Source: CAUZFZ01 sp963579025
GTDB taxonomy: Bacteria; Planctomycetota; Planctomycetia; Planctomycetales; Planctomycetaceae
Direction: 5' to 3'
Assembly: GCA_963579025.1 (NCBI GenBank)
Contig: CAUZFZ010000191.1
Coordinates: 1 to 18,363 of the forward strand
Length of the DNA stretch: 18,363 bases
The notes below the pieces were generated by a model, which was not told where the DNA came from, did not search any database, and was given only the letters and a program-made list of their open reading frames with translations. Each line of letters begins with the position of its first letter. The stretch's first letter is position 1. Below are positions 1 through 7,491 of this stretch, in pieces. Both the position numbers and the translations under genes were made by a program.

Positions 1-220
1 GACCTCCGGAAAATGGAAAATGATGATGCATCAAATGCGGTCGGTGGTGTAAAGGGCATGGACCTTCCCTGGTCAATTGCTAACGCACGCATCCTCCCAG
101 GAAAGGTCCAGCCAATGAGAAGCTTAAAGAACCATGAAGGCCAGCCACTCCCCTGTTTGACTTCTCACCGGCGCGCATCACAAAAACAAGCGCAGCCATG
201 CCTGCGAGGTTCGCTGCTGC

Positions 221-406
221 GCTGATCTCTGCAAACTCCCCGGCAGTGCCATTCGTGACTGGGACCAGATCTTCCAGGGCGAACGCATGACAGCAGCCCT
301 GCTGGATCGACGCACTCACCATTGCCACATCTTCGAGATGAATGGTGAAAGCTTCCGCTTCAAAGAGTCGATGAAAGAGAAGAAGAAGCCCGGCAAACAA
401 GCCTGA
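221..406 (+). pseudogene. IS21-family IstB ATPase, C-terminal remnant
   Basis: The frame ending at the TGA at 404-406 reads DWDQIFQGERMTAALLDR, then a THHCHIFEMNGESFRF stretch and a lysine-rich tail. This is the typical C-terminus of IstB, the AAA+ helper ATPase of IS21-family transposition. Just upstream the expected LI(T/S)xNxP strand lies in another frame (LISANSP, about 223-243), so a frameshift separates the two pieces. No Walker A or B motif and no IstA are present, so only about the last 55 residues survive. It cannot be functional. The sequence before about 220 does not resemble IstB in any frame. The family assignment is confident; the exact left boundary is not. Confidence 0.75.
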
Positions 407-510
407 GCGACTCCCCAACTTCGACCGACTCACGATCACGACACCCGCGTGGTCAAACACTCACAAGGTGGGTCCGATTTCAACGCCGAAGTGGGTCCGT
501 TTTACACGCC
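221..510 (+). mobile_element. 3' end remnant of an IS21-like insertion sequence
   Basis: This covers the istB tail and the non-coding right end that follows it. After the istB stop come two direct repeats sharing GTGGGTCCG plus a T-rich run, at 468-480 and 491-503 and spaced 23 bp apart. IS21 elements usually carry several short direct repeats near each terminus, which act as IstA binding sites. I see no left end and no target duplication, so this is a one-sided relic. Its right edge appears to lie near 505-515, where the reading frame of the neighbouring membrane protein begins to look native. Confidence 0.6.
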
Positions 511-989
511 TATCTCCATACGCGGCACTCGTGTGGATTTCGTACCGCTGTGGCGTCACGCAACAGGCACTCGCGAAGAAGCCGCTTTCGTATCACGACT
601 ACTTCGTGAAGTACGCCTACGCCCTGTTGCCGATCGCTCTGTTTTACCATCTGGCCCACAACATGGAGCATCTGCTGATGGAAGGCCCGAAGGTCGTGGC
701 TCTGATCAGCGATCCGTTTGGCTGGAACTGGAACCTGTTCGGCACGGCGCATTGGTCGATTCCACCGCTCGTGTCACTGGAAGTGTTGTGGATCGTGCAG
801 ATCGCGCTGGTGCTTGTTGGTCACGTCTACAGTCTGTGGGTTGCTCAGAAGACGTCCGTTCGGCTATTCGGTGATCACAGATCAGCCTTTCGCAGTCAGC
901 TCCCGATGCTGGCGGGGATGATCGCGTTCAGCGTGTTCAGCCTGTGGCTGCTGAAGCAGCCGATGGAGATGCACACGTCGGCCATGTGA
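468..989 (+). CDS. 5'-truncated polytopic membrane protein
   Basis: The open frame starts at a GTG inside the IS end repeat. Its first roughly 15 residues (MGPISTPKWVRFTR...) are therefore IS-derived, and native sequence probably begins near residue 20. The rest has at least three hydrophobic segments (around ALLPIALFYHLAH, PLVSLEVLWIVQIALVLVGHVY and MLAGMIAFSVFSLWLL), with scattered His residues (YHLAHNMEH) that could sit near a cofactor or metal. The pattern FYHLAHNMEHLLMEG followed by a DPFGW...FGTA loop suggests the C-terminal part of a larger membrane redox protein, perhaps a NapH/FixG-like membrane ferredoxin, but no cysteine motif is left to confirm it. The 5' part seems lost to the IS event. 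It is followed after 19 bp by the next membrane protein, so they were probably an operon. Confidence 0.55.
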   Translation: MGPISTPKWVRFTRLSPYAALVWISYRCGVTQQALAKKPLSYHDYFVKYAYALLPIALFYHLAHNMEHLLMEGPKVVALISDPFGWNWNLFGTAHWSIPPLVSLEVLWIVQIALVLVGHVYSLWVAQKTSVRLFGDHRSAFRSQLPMLAGMIAFSVFSLWLLKQPMEMHTSAM

Positions 990-1008
990 TGAATTCTGGA
1001 GAAGCCTC

Positions 1009-1512
1009 TTGGACCTGATTCGCTGCGCGTGCCTCACACTGTCACGACTTTGTCTTGCCGGCTGGTTCTGCGCGTCTGTGTTGTTTGTCGTGACGACGGT
1101 TCAGGAGATCGGCTCGCCGCAGATCGAAGCCCTGACAAAGTCACATCTAGCCGACCTCAGGTTTCCGATCTACTACGACTTTGGATTTGCGCTCCTGATC
1201 ACGGGCCTGCTGACCGGTGTCGTCGGATGCCAACTGTCAGGCATCGGGAAGTGGCGAGCGAGAACTACGTCCGCACTGGTCGTCATCTGTCTGCTGCTGA
1301 TGGTTGTGGATTACTTCTGGATTTACGCGACGCTGCGAGAAATGACCTCCGACCCGCGTGCTGCACGTCCGGCGGAGTTCGTCACGTACCATGAGGCTTC
1401 TATGCAGATCAACAGTCTGGAAATGCTGCTGGCGCTGGTGGCTGCCGCGGCAATCTCGTGGCCGCAATGCCAGCCTGCGGGTTCTTCCGATGATGAACCG
1501 GCAGTTGAGTGA
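1009..1512 (+). CDS. Small four-helix membrane protein, function unknown
   Basis: This 167-residue protein has four hydrophobic stretches, at about residues 10-30, 55-75, 85-105 and 135-150. The start is TTG at 1009, preceded by TGGAGAAG at 997-1004, a reasonable ribosome site. The layout (N-terminal helix ending VTTVQEIG, central helices, a charged loop with TLREM) loosely resembles DUF4149-type membrane proteins, but I do not firmly recognise it. It follows the truncated membrane protein with 19 bp between them and ends 8 bp from the convergent cytochrome gene. No cofactor motif is visible. Confidence 0.6.
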   Translation: MDLIRCACLTLSRLCLAGWFCASVLFVVTTVQEIGSPQIEALTKSHLADLRFPIYYDFGFALLITGLLTGVVGCQLSGIGKWRARTTSALVVICLLLMVVDYFWIYATLREMTSDPRAARPAEFVTYHEASMQINSLEMLLALVAAAAISWPQCQPAGSSDDEPAVE

Positions 1513-1520
1513 CTCACGCA

Positions 1521-2900
1521 TCAGTCATCGGACAGTCGTTTCCACAGAGCCGGCTTTGTGGCCTGGATGATCTCTGCGATCGCCCGCCGGTCTGCGTCGC
1601 TCAAGTGAGCGAATTCCGGTGAGTCATCGTGTCCGAAGAGCACGTCGCCCATGCGTTCTTCGACGTAACGAGCCACCGACTGCGGGAGCGCGTCGAAGGA
1701 CTGTGAGTAGATCAGATAGCTGAGCGGATAACGGAACAGGCGACGCTGGAGGTCAAAATCCCTCAGCGACCGGCCCTGCTTGTCGCGCGGTCCCTGCTGC
1801 TGAAATTCCTGCGTGAAAGTCGATGTCCCACGAATCGTGGACGTGAGTTGAAACTCGTCACAGTAGAACAGGTGACGCAACAACTGGTCGCCGGCCGAAC
1901 GTATGCGGCGTTTGGTCACGTCACTGCGAAAGTCTGCGGGCCGATCCAGTGCCTTGTTCATGATCGAGTCGTAATGAACTGCCCGGCGTGTCTGGAACGA
2001 GGCCCGCGTCAGTGCGTTGTGAGCCTGCGACTGGTACTCCAGTAGCATGATCGCGACAAGATCACTGCCGGGTTCCAGGTATGGCTTCGCTCTGACGATT
2101 CCGTTGAGGTTCTCACAATTGGCACCTGGTTCCGGATCGATTGGCTTGGAACGCGAGTCACTCGCAATAGCGTTTCCACGATGCCGCATGTCGCCATGAT
2201 GCCCGGTGACATACCAGCCACCAAACCGATCTGAAAACGGTGTCCGATGATCTGTGGTAATCGTGCCGAGTCCGAAGTGCGGCTGGCCGTTACGCGACGG
2301 ATATACGGATCGGACGAGTAGGCCTGGTACACCCTTTGTTCGCGTGGATGCGTGGCAGACCAGACAGTTGCCTCTATCTCGCACAAACGTCGGACGCGCC
2401 TGGTCACGCTGAGAGAGTGTGTAGAAGATTGTCCCCTGAGTCGGGTCCACGGCCGAGACCTCGATCACATCCCCGCGCTGAACCCAGCCAATGTACGTGT
2501 CGTCGTTGAAGTAGAGAGCCCGCGGTCGCAATGGTGAGATTCGATTCAGCTGCAGGCTCGTTTTCGAAAAAACCAGCATCTGTGACGAACGAGGAATCTC
2601 CAGAGCCTCGAGCAGAGATGGCAACCATCCGTGTTCATCGTCCCATTGCAGCTCGGCCGTTCCGTCCTCGATCGCCGAAATTAACTGTGTGACTCGGTCG
2701 TTGACCGGAGCTGTGTGGTAGCTGATCGGCTCGTGCTCAAACTCAAGCTGCGCCTGGATCGACGATGAGCAACTGAGAGTAAGGATGACCGCGACGAGAA
2801 TCCTGTTGGAAGTTTTCATGCTGTGACTCTCAATGCTCGTTGAATCCGGCTGCGGCCGGTCGGTAACTCGACGCGTTTTCTGATGCATTGTCCGTGCCAT
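1521..2900 (-). CDS. Secreted monoheme c-type cytochrome-like protein
   Basis: A signal peptide (MKTSNRILVAVILTL..., ending SIQA) precedes a mature domain with one heme-binding CLVCH at residues 179-183. This is followed by blocks such as GVPGLLVRSV, DHRTPF and GGWYVTGHHG that are typical of a family of periplasmic cytochrome-like proteins in planctomycetes and related bacteria. Only one CxxCH is present. Start choice: the ATG at 2900 overlaps the kinase stop (TAATG) and has AAGGTGAG 7 nt upstream, but gives 27 extra residues before the signal peptide. The ATG at 2819 gives a canonical signal peptide but a weak ribosome site. Either way the mature protein is the same. Translational coupling to two kinases suggests a periplasmic redox or ligand input or output for them (inference). 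Substrate unknown. Confidence 0.75.
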   Translation of the reverse strand: MARTMHQKTRRVTDRPQPDSTSIESHSMKTSNRILVAVILTLSCSSSIQAQLEFEHEPISYHTAPVNDRVTQLISAIEDGTAELQWDDEHGWLPSLLEALEIPRSSQMLVFSKTSLQLNRISPLRPRALYFNDDTYIGWVQRGDVIEVSAVDPTQGTIFYTLSQRDQARPTFVRDRGNCLVCHASTRTKGVPGLLVRSVYPSRNGQPHFGLGTITTDHRTPFSDRFGGWYVTGHHGDMRHRGNAIASDSRSKPIDPEPGANCENLNGIVRAKPYLEPGSDLVAIMLLEYQSQAHNALTRASFQTRRAVHYDSIMNKALDRPADFRSDVTKRRIRSAGDQLLRHLFYCDEFQLTSTIRGTSTFTQEFQQQGPRDKQGRSLRDFDLQRRLFRYPLSYLIYSQSFDALPQSVARYVEERMGDVLFGHDDSPEFAHLSDADRRAIAEIIQATKPALWKRLSDD

Positions 2901-4372
2901 TACGAATGCTCACCTTTGCGAGGCAGGACAATCAGAAGACCGAACCCCGCTGGTGTTTCCGAATCAATATCAATTGTCCCCCCGTGTGTCTCAATGAAGC
3001 GGTTGACGATCGCCAGGCCAAGACCAGTGCCATGTGTCTTCGTTGTAAAAAACTCGTCGAAGGCCTTGCTATGCGACTCGATGCCGAGCCCGGGACCGTT
3101 GTCCTGAATTCGGATACCCAGGCCCGGGTGACCGTTCATGCTCTGGTCTGAAAAAGTCACGCGGATTTCGACCGGGTCGTCACACGCGGCCAGGGCATTG
3201 TCGAGGATGTTGCGAAACACCTGACGAATGAGAAACGCCTCGATCTCACAAACCGTGTCATCTGTTTCGACAACCGCATGCAGCGACGTTTGCCGACCGT
3301 CGCGTTTGACGATGAGTTCGTCCCAGGCCTGTTGCAGTTGTTCGTCAACCTTGCCTGGTTGTGGACTGACGTGAATCGGGCGGGCGTATTCGCGGACGTC
3401 TTCGTACAACCTGTGCAGGTCGTCTTGAGCCGTCTGGATCCGCTGAATCAGTTTGATGGCCTGCGGATCGTCCTGCAGGTCGGCGGCCAGCATGTCGAGT
3501 GATGCCTGGCTGCGTTGCAGAGCGTTGCGACTTTCGTGTGCCAGACCGGTCATCGCTTTGCCGATCGCTGCCAGTCGCTCGGCCTGTAGCAGACGCGTTT
3601 CCGCGTCGCGTCGGGCCGTGATGTCCTGGCCAATGATCAGGACGGCTGGCTCGCCTTCGTAGTCATCCAGCAGCCGGGCATTACACACCATCCAGTGGCG
3701 CCGATTGTTGTCGCAGACAATTTCCAGTTCGAACTCACGAACAGAATTGCCTTTCAGAATGCGACGAAACAGCGTCTCGTAAGGACGGGCGTCCTGATGA
3801 CCAAGAAACGTCTTGATGCAATCAGCGCCCACGGTGTGTTCCGCAGAACGACCGGTGAACTGCTCGCAGTACGGGTTGATGTAAGCCACCCTTCGGTCTG
3901 GACGCACGATGAGAATCACGCTGCCGGCGGATTCGACCAGGTTTCTGAACGCGGCTTCGCTCTGCTGACGAGCGCGCTGCAATCGTTTATTTTCCAGGCA
4001 GCGTTCAATCGATGCGCGCAGGGCATCGGGGTTGATCGGCTTGATCAGATAGTCGGCCGCTCCAAGCCGCAATGCCCCAATCGTGCTATCCAAATCCCCA
4101 TACGCCGTCGCAATGATCACGCTGGCATCTGGTGCCACCGTTCTCAGCTCCGGAAGCAGCATATCTGCGAGCGTGTCCGGGAGCTTCCGGTCGAGCACGA
4201 TCACATCGATCGATGCCAAATCCGGGTGCGACAGCGCTGCACTGCCCGTATCAACTGCGGATGGACTGAACCCGAACAATTCCAGAATGTCGACCAGGTT
4301 CGACCGGGTATCGGGTTCGTCCTCAACTATCAGCACACGGGCGGGAGGTTCAGTCATGTGGTACTTGGTCAT
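2900..4372 (-). CDS. Receiver-PAS hybrid sensor histidine kinase
   Basis: This is a 490-residue cytosolic protein with no membrane segment. Domains in order: an N-terminal CheY-like receiver (about 12-128; acidic pocket E17-D18-E19, phospho-acceptor D61 in VLDRKLPD, T89, K111), a PAS domain (about 140-258), a dimerisation helix with H279 in GLAHESRN, and a HATPase with N-box NILDNALAA (388-396), DNGPG (424-428) and GTGLGL (448-453). A receiver placed before the kinase domain suggests it receives a phosphate from another kinase or is gated by it. The start overlaps the upstream globin-sensor kinase stop (ATGA), so the two are translated together. The PAS core shows no heme-iron His or Cys that I can assign. 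Its likely final target is the intact NtrC-type regulator at 11003-12373 (inference). Confidence 0.9.
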   Translation of the reverse strand: MTKYHMTEPPARVLIVEDEPDTRSNLVDILELFGFSPSAVDTGSAALSHPDLASIDVIVLDRKLPDTLADMLLPELRTVAPDASVIIATAYGDLDSTIGALRLGAADYLIKPINPDALRASIERCLENKRLQRARQQSEAAFRNLVESAGSVILIVRPDRRVAYINPYCEQFTGRSAEHTVGADCIKTFLGHQDARPYETLFRRILKGNSVREFELEIVCDNNRRHWMVCNARLLDDYEGEPAVLIIGQDITARRDAETRLLQAERLAAIGKAMTGLAHESRNALQRSQASLDMLAADLQDDPQAIKLIQRIQTAQDDLHRLYEDVREYARPIHVSPQPGKVDEQLQQAWDELIVKRDGRQTSLHAVVETDDTVCEIEAFLIRQVFRNILDNALAACDDPVEIRVTFSDQSMNGHPGLGIRIQDNGPGLGIESHSKAFDEFFTTKTHGTGLGLAIVNRFIETHGGTIDIDSETPAGFGLLIVLPRKGEHS

Positions 4373-5565
4373 TCCTGCCGCGACAGATTCAACAGCATGG
4401 TGAACGTCGTTCCGTGGCCTGGCCGGCTGGCGACGCTCAATTCTCCATCATGCCGATCCATGATCGCGTGAGCCAGTGCCAGACCGAGCCCAAGTCCGCG
4501 AGTCTTCGTTGAGAACAGCGGCTCCATGATACGTTTCAGATCGGCTGGTGCGATTCCACTGCCCGTGTCTGTCACAGAAAGGGCAAATCGCTGCGCTGCC
4601 GTTTCCGCCAGCAGCTTCTCCGATGAGACTGTCTGGCCGCGAATTGTCAGACAGCCTCCGTCGGGCATCGCGTCGCAGGCATTGCGAATCAGATTTCCGA
4701 GCACGATCAGCAGTTGATCCCGGTCGCCGGCCACATCGGGCGTCGAGTCCGGACAGTCCAATTCGAGTTCGACGTTGTCTGGTAACGGGTTGGCCTCAAG
4801 AGTGTGTTTCACGAAATCACACAGGTCGATCGGTCGCAGGTTTGGCACGGGCAACTTTGCGAATCGCGACAGCGCCGTAATCACCGCGTCCGAGGTCTCA
4901 ACCTGTCGATCAATCCGCTCCAGGTGCTCACGTGATTTCTCGGGCGTCGGGTTGCGCGCATTGAGCAGGTAATAGACTGACGTCTTCACCGCGTTCAGTG
5001 GATTGCGAAGCTCGTGAGCAATACCGGCCGACACTTTGCCCAGCGTGACCAGTCGCTCCTGCCTCTGTTCGCGTGCGGTGAACTCTGTCTGATAGGCGTA
5101 CTCGATGATTGTCATGTCGAGATCGAGCAGACGGTTCAGCGCCTGTGACGTCGCATGTTGTTCCTCCGCCGTTCCATTCCAATGTTTTGCCAGCTTATCC
5201 TGCAGATGGACTCGGATTCGCGACAGTGCTGCCTGTGTGTAGAACGCGTCGAGTCCGATTTCGACATGACGTCGACCGACGCGAAACCGTTTCGCCACAA
5301 ACGCCGCGTCGTACGGGCCGTCGAATAGATCTTCGAGCCAGGCAAGCAACGTCGTCTTGAGCCGATCGATCTGCTGCTGACCACCGGTGATCACGCGCGA
5401 TGCCGCCGGATGCCTGACGATTTCTTCGTAGAAGTCGTCAACGATGCCGTGAAAGCCCGACTCGATGACCGGTTTCACTGCTGCGATGCGGCGGGCGTCC
5501 TGATCGTCCCAGCCCACGTAGCTCTGCAATTGCTGGTACAGTCCGAAGAGTGGATTCTGGTCCAT
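4369..5565 (-). CDS. Globin-coupled sensor histidine kinase
   Basis: Starting at the ATG at 5565 (MDQNPLFGLYQQLQ..., GAGG about 10 nt upstream) gives 398 residues; an in-frame ATG at 5643 adds 26 unlikely residues and has no good ribosome site. Residues of about 1-160 match the protoglobin/globin-coupled sensor fold. The probable proximal heme ligand is the His in RVGRRHVEIGL (residue 100), followed by the usual AFYTQAAL helix. The kinase core then follows: H184 in AGIAHELRNPLNAV, N-box GNLIRNACDAMPDGG, DTGSG and a GLGLGL ATP lid. Such proteins bind O2, NO or CO at heme and gate autophosphorylation. There is no transmembrane segment and no receiver. It overlaps the next kinase by 4 bp, and a small membrane protein gene and a free globin lie upstream. 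Confidence 0.9.
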   Translation of the reverse strand: MDQNPLFGLYQQLQSYVGWDDQDARRIAAVKPVIESGFHGIVDDFYEEIVRHPAASRVITGGQQQIDRLKTTLLAWLEDLFDGPYDAAFVAKRFRVGRRHVEIGLDAFYTQAALSRIRVHLQDKLAKHWNGTAEEQHATSQALNRLLDLDMTIIEYAYQTEFTAREQRQERLVTLGKVSAGIAHELRNPLNAVKTSVYYLLNARNPTPEKSREHLERIDRQVETSDAVITALSRFAKLPVPNLRPIDLCDFVKHTLEANPLPDNVELELDCPDSTPDVAGDRDQLLIVLGNLIRNACDAMPDGGCLTIRGQTVSSEKLLAETAAQRFALSVTDTGSGIAPADLKRIMEPLFSTKTRGLGLGLALAHAIMDRHDGELSVASRPGHGTTFTMLLNLSRQE

Positions 5566-5615
5566 ACTTGAAGATCCTCGATCGCTGCACCGACCGCGTT
5601 GAAACTTGGATCGCG

Positions 5616-5831
5616 TCAGGGTTGCACGACCTGGAATGTCCACCAGGTCACGATGCCCATCGCGATGAGCGTATAGACGAACAGACTGGCGAGGATCTTT
5701 CCAATCTGTCGACCGGCTTCGGTGTCGGCAGCTTCGAACTGGCGAATCTCATCGCGGGAAAATCACTCTGGTGGGTTGGTACGGTCTGGCTCGTATGTCG
5801 GATCGGGAACGGGCATGGGCACGGTCGACAT
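5616..5831 (-). pseudogene. Small single-pass membrane protein split by in-frame TGA
   Basis: The ATG at 5831 has a strong ribosome site (AGGAG, 7-8 nt upstream). It encodes a 22-residue proline-rich leader (MSTVPMPVPDPTYEPDR...), then a TGA at 5763-5765. The same frame continues FSRDEIRQFEAADTEAG, with a membrane helix around residues 46-66 (ILASLFVYTLIAMGIVTWW), and ends QVVQP at a TGA at 5616-5618. Reading through would give a coherent 71-residue single-pass protein. A TGG (Trp) to TGA change giving PPEWFSRDE is the simplest explanation. It lies 50 bp upstream of the globin-sensor kinase and is probably its operon partner. Not recognised as a named family; small helper subunits of respiratory oxidases look similar. 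Sequencing error is the alternative. Confidence 0.6.
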
Positions 5832-5916
5832 GATAGTGCTCCTGTGAATTGCGAGCTGGGAATCGGGCCTGCCTGGACACAGGAATCGTGCAACTCCAGG
5901 CAGACAGCCGCATGCA

Positions 5917-5932
5917 CGCACATTGAATGCCA
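5917..5932 (-). promoter_or_regulatory. Candidate sigma54 promoter for the kinase operon (weak)
   Basis: On the minus strand the sequence is TGGCATTCAATGTGCG, which keeps GG-N10-GC and most of TGGCAC-N5-TTGCW (the -12 half is GTGCG). It lies about 86 nt upstream of the small membrane protein start at 5831. The match is imperfect and could be chance. Confidence 0.3.
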
Positions 5933-6061
5933 GAGTCAATCGCGTCCCCAAAACGGCGAAATTCCGGATTCGACGGCCCAGCTCCCGGTTACCAGGCGAT
6001 CGCGTCCGCACGGGCGTGCGGATATGCACGCGACATCTGGCACACTTGAGGACGGAGTCGG

Positions 6062-6469
6062 TCAATACGGGTAGTCACCGTCGTAACCCTCGAACATGGT
6101 CTGCGTGGCCCGATCCAGCTCCGCTCTCCATTCATTCGCGAGGTCTTCGTCCCATTCGTCCGCGTGGCACGACCGAATCGTCTCGACAAGGCAATCGCGA
6201 AACGGAACAAACATGTCGCGTGGCACTCCGGCCTCCCGATGACGGTCGCCGAGGACATGCAGGTAATGCTCGACGGCGGGGTAACTGTTGCGCGAGTGAG
6301 CTTCCACAACGATCAACGCCATCGTGAGCATCAGCGCCTGCTGCTTCATGTCGACATTCGCAAACAACTCCTTCGCCTCTGGTTGCTCAGAGAGAAACCG
6401 CTCATAGAACCGGCGAATCACCAGGTTCTTGTCGGCGAGGACGCGCTGGAGACTGTTGTCAAGCTGCAT
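6062..6469 (-). CDS. Single-domain bacterial globin (flavohemoglobin-like)
   Basis: This 135-residue protein equals one globin fold with no FAD/NAD reductase, as in Vitreoscilla-type hemoglobins. Visible family residues: FYERFL at 21-26 supplies the B10 Tyr (Y22), F36 in ELFANVDM fits the CD1 Phe, a Gln of KQQ (43-44) fits E7, and H77 in LGDRHREAGVP is the proximal F8 heme ligand. Tyr B10 and Gln E7 are typical of globins that bind O2 tightly or turn over NO. The start at 6469 gives the usual MQLDNSLQRV opening; upstream ribosome-site similarity is weak (ACCGAGG, overlapping too close to be certain). It is 230 bp from the next gene of the sensor cluster, transcribed in the same direction. Likely role: O2/NO scavenging or delivery alongside the globin-coupled kinase (inference). 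Confidence 0.88.
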   Translation of the reverse strand: MQLDNSLQRVLADKNLVIRRFYERFLSEQPEAKELFANVDMKQQALMLTMALIVVEAHSRNSYPAVEHYLHVLGDRHREAGVPRDMFVPFRDCLVETIRSCHADEWDEDLANEWRAELDRATQTMFEGYDGDYPY

Positions 6470-6523
6470 GTCGACCGAGGCTTGTTAGTGGTCTGATCAA
6501 ATGCCGTAACTCGTTCGAACGAT

Positions 6524-6551
6524 CCATTTCAGCGTTCGGTCGCCGAAATGG
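6524..6551. repeat. Inverted repeat upstream of the globin gene
   Basis: CCATTTC at 6524-6530 and GAAATGG at 6545-6551 form a 7-bp dyad with a 14-bp spacer. Inside it, TTCGG and CCGAA can form a competing short stem. It lies 55-82 bp upstream of the globin start, so it could be an operator or part of the leader RNA. Confidence 0.4.
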
Positions 6552-6618
6552 CTGCGCTGCCTGGACTCTACCCCAAACCCGGAAGACTTGCGGAGCGTGA
6601 CTCCCATGCACTGAAAAC

Positions 6619-6648
6619 GGCGGACGCCGAGACATCTCGGCGTCCGCC
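6619..6648 (-). terminator. Strong intrinsic terminator-like hairpin
   Basis: A perfect 14-bp inverted repeat (GGCGGACGCCGAGA, two bases, then its complement) is followed on the minus strand by CGTTTTCAG. It closes the minus-strand unit containing the DUF3365 gene and insulates the globin gene downstream. The T run is short, but the GC-rich stem is very stable. Confidence 0.75.
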
Positions 6649-6892
6649 TGACACGCCATTGGCTCACTGGTAATCCCCTGGCAGGTTGCTGCTCAGCAAA
6701 GCCTGCTTCCGTTTCACCCAGTTCCATGCCTGCGGCAGCAATGCCATAGTTGAGCGAGCCATTGGAGATTGGAACGTGACAGAAAACAGCCGGGGCAACA
6801 CCACCAATACAGCTCCCCACCGCATTGCCCACCACAAGTGGGCTCGGTGCAACCCCGACTGTGTCTTCCAGGGAAAGTCTCGTTACGAATAC
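6649..6892 (-). other. 244 bp between DUF3365 gene and terminator, no firm gene
   Basis: On the minus strand one open frame runs from a TTG at 6852 to a stop at 6664, only 16 bp before the terminator stem. It encodes 62 residues with a hydrophobic patch (WGAVLVVLPRLFSV), but its ribosome site is poor. A second overlapping frame is rich in Gly, Ala and Val. Neither resembles a family I know. A 6-bp hairpin, GCCCAC/GTGGGC, lies at 6827-6843. A small or decayed gene cotranscribed with the DUF3365 gene is possible. Confidence 0.3.
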
Positions 6893-7432
6893 TCACTCAA
6901 CAGGTATTGTGTAGAGCAGCGCTCCGATGGGAGTGCCCTTCTTCACGTTGCGGTAGTTCTCGTGACAGAGGATGCACTTCTCGAGCACGACTGGAATTGG
7001 TGTCGCAGCTCTGAGCACTGGCTTGCCTTTCCGCATTTCGACCGTGTCCACGAATGCCTCGCCCTTCAGAAGCCGTTGGATTGCTGACTTCTCGAATGCG
7101 TCTGCCGCGACGTTTTCGTCGCTGTACGGTTCCCCGGTCGCGTCCAGCAGTCGGACCTCGTGCCAGCCCTTCTCATTCATCGCGGCAAACAGTGCCTTGG
7201 CCGCCGAACCGGCCGCCAGCGAATCCTCGTCCTCAATGTAGTGCTTCGTAATCAGCACGACGGCCGTCTTGTAGAGATCGTCGAGCATGCGAACAGTCTT
7301 ACGTGTCCGCGCGACTGCCGCCGGATCTGCGGCTGTTTTGGGACCCGCTTCGGACGATGAATAGACTCCCACTACACACACGGCAGCAATCAGCACTGAT
7401 ACAACGAGAACGCGTCGCGACACAAACGCCAT
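6893..7432 (-). CDS. DUF3365/Tll0287-like periplasmic monoheme protein
   Basis: The ATG at 7432, with GGAG 8 nt upstream, gives 179 residues and a clean signal anchor (MAFVSRRVLVVSVLIAAVCVVG). The mature part matches the DUF3365 (Tll0287-like) heme domain: a long N-terminal helix, then VRLLDATGEPYSDENVAADAFE, a variable GEAFVDTVEMRKG hairpin, and the C-terminal heme site CILCHENYR (CILCH at 153-157). This fold is related to PAS-like sensor domains and often senses redox state or ligands in the periplasm. No kinase or cyclase output domain is attached, so the signal must pass to a partner or the protein is an electron carrier. It sits 60 bp downstream of an unknown gene and upstream of a strong terminator. 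The spacer contains the palindrome GTTGATCAAC (about 7463-7472). Confidence 0.85.
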   Translation of the reverse strand: MAFVSRRVLVVSVLIAAVCVVGVYSSSEAGPKTAADPAAVARTRKTVRMLDDLYKTAVVLITKHYIEDEDSLAAGSAAKALFAAMNEKGWHEVRLLDATGEPYSDENVAADAFEKSAIQRLLKGEAFVDTVEMRKGKPVLRAATPIPVVLEKCILCHENYRNVKKGTPIGALLYTIPVE

Positions 7433-7491
7433 GTTGGACTCCACACTGGTTTCAGGATGTTGATCAACGCAGGATACAGTCAGCGCTCGGC

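Noticed and set aside
80..460. 126-codon minus-strand open frame at the window start
   Set aside because: It lies antisense to the istB tail, which has clear family sequence; the minus frame is a shadow.
3695..4471. 258-codon plus-strand open frame opposite the receiver-PAS kinase
   Set aside because: It is antisense to well-supported kinase and receiver domains, has no family resemblance and no good ribosome site.
5763..5765. Selenocysteine readthrough of the TGA in the small membrane protein
   Set aside because: The context (proline-rich leader, PPE before and FSRDE after) does not suggest a redox site, and I see no clear SECIS hairpin just downstream. A Trp codon change is simpler.
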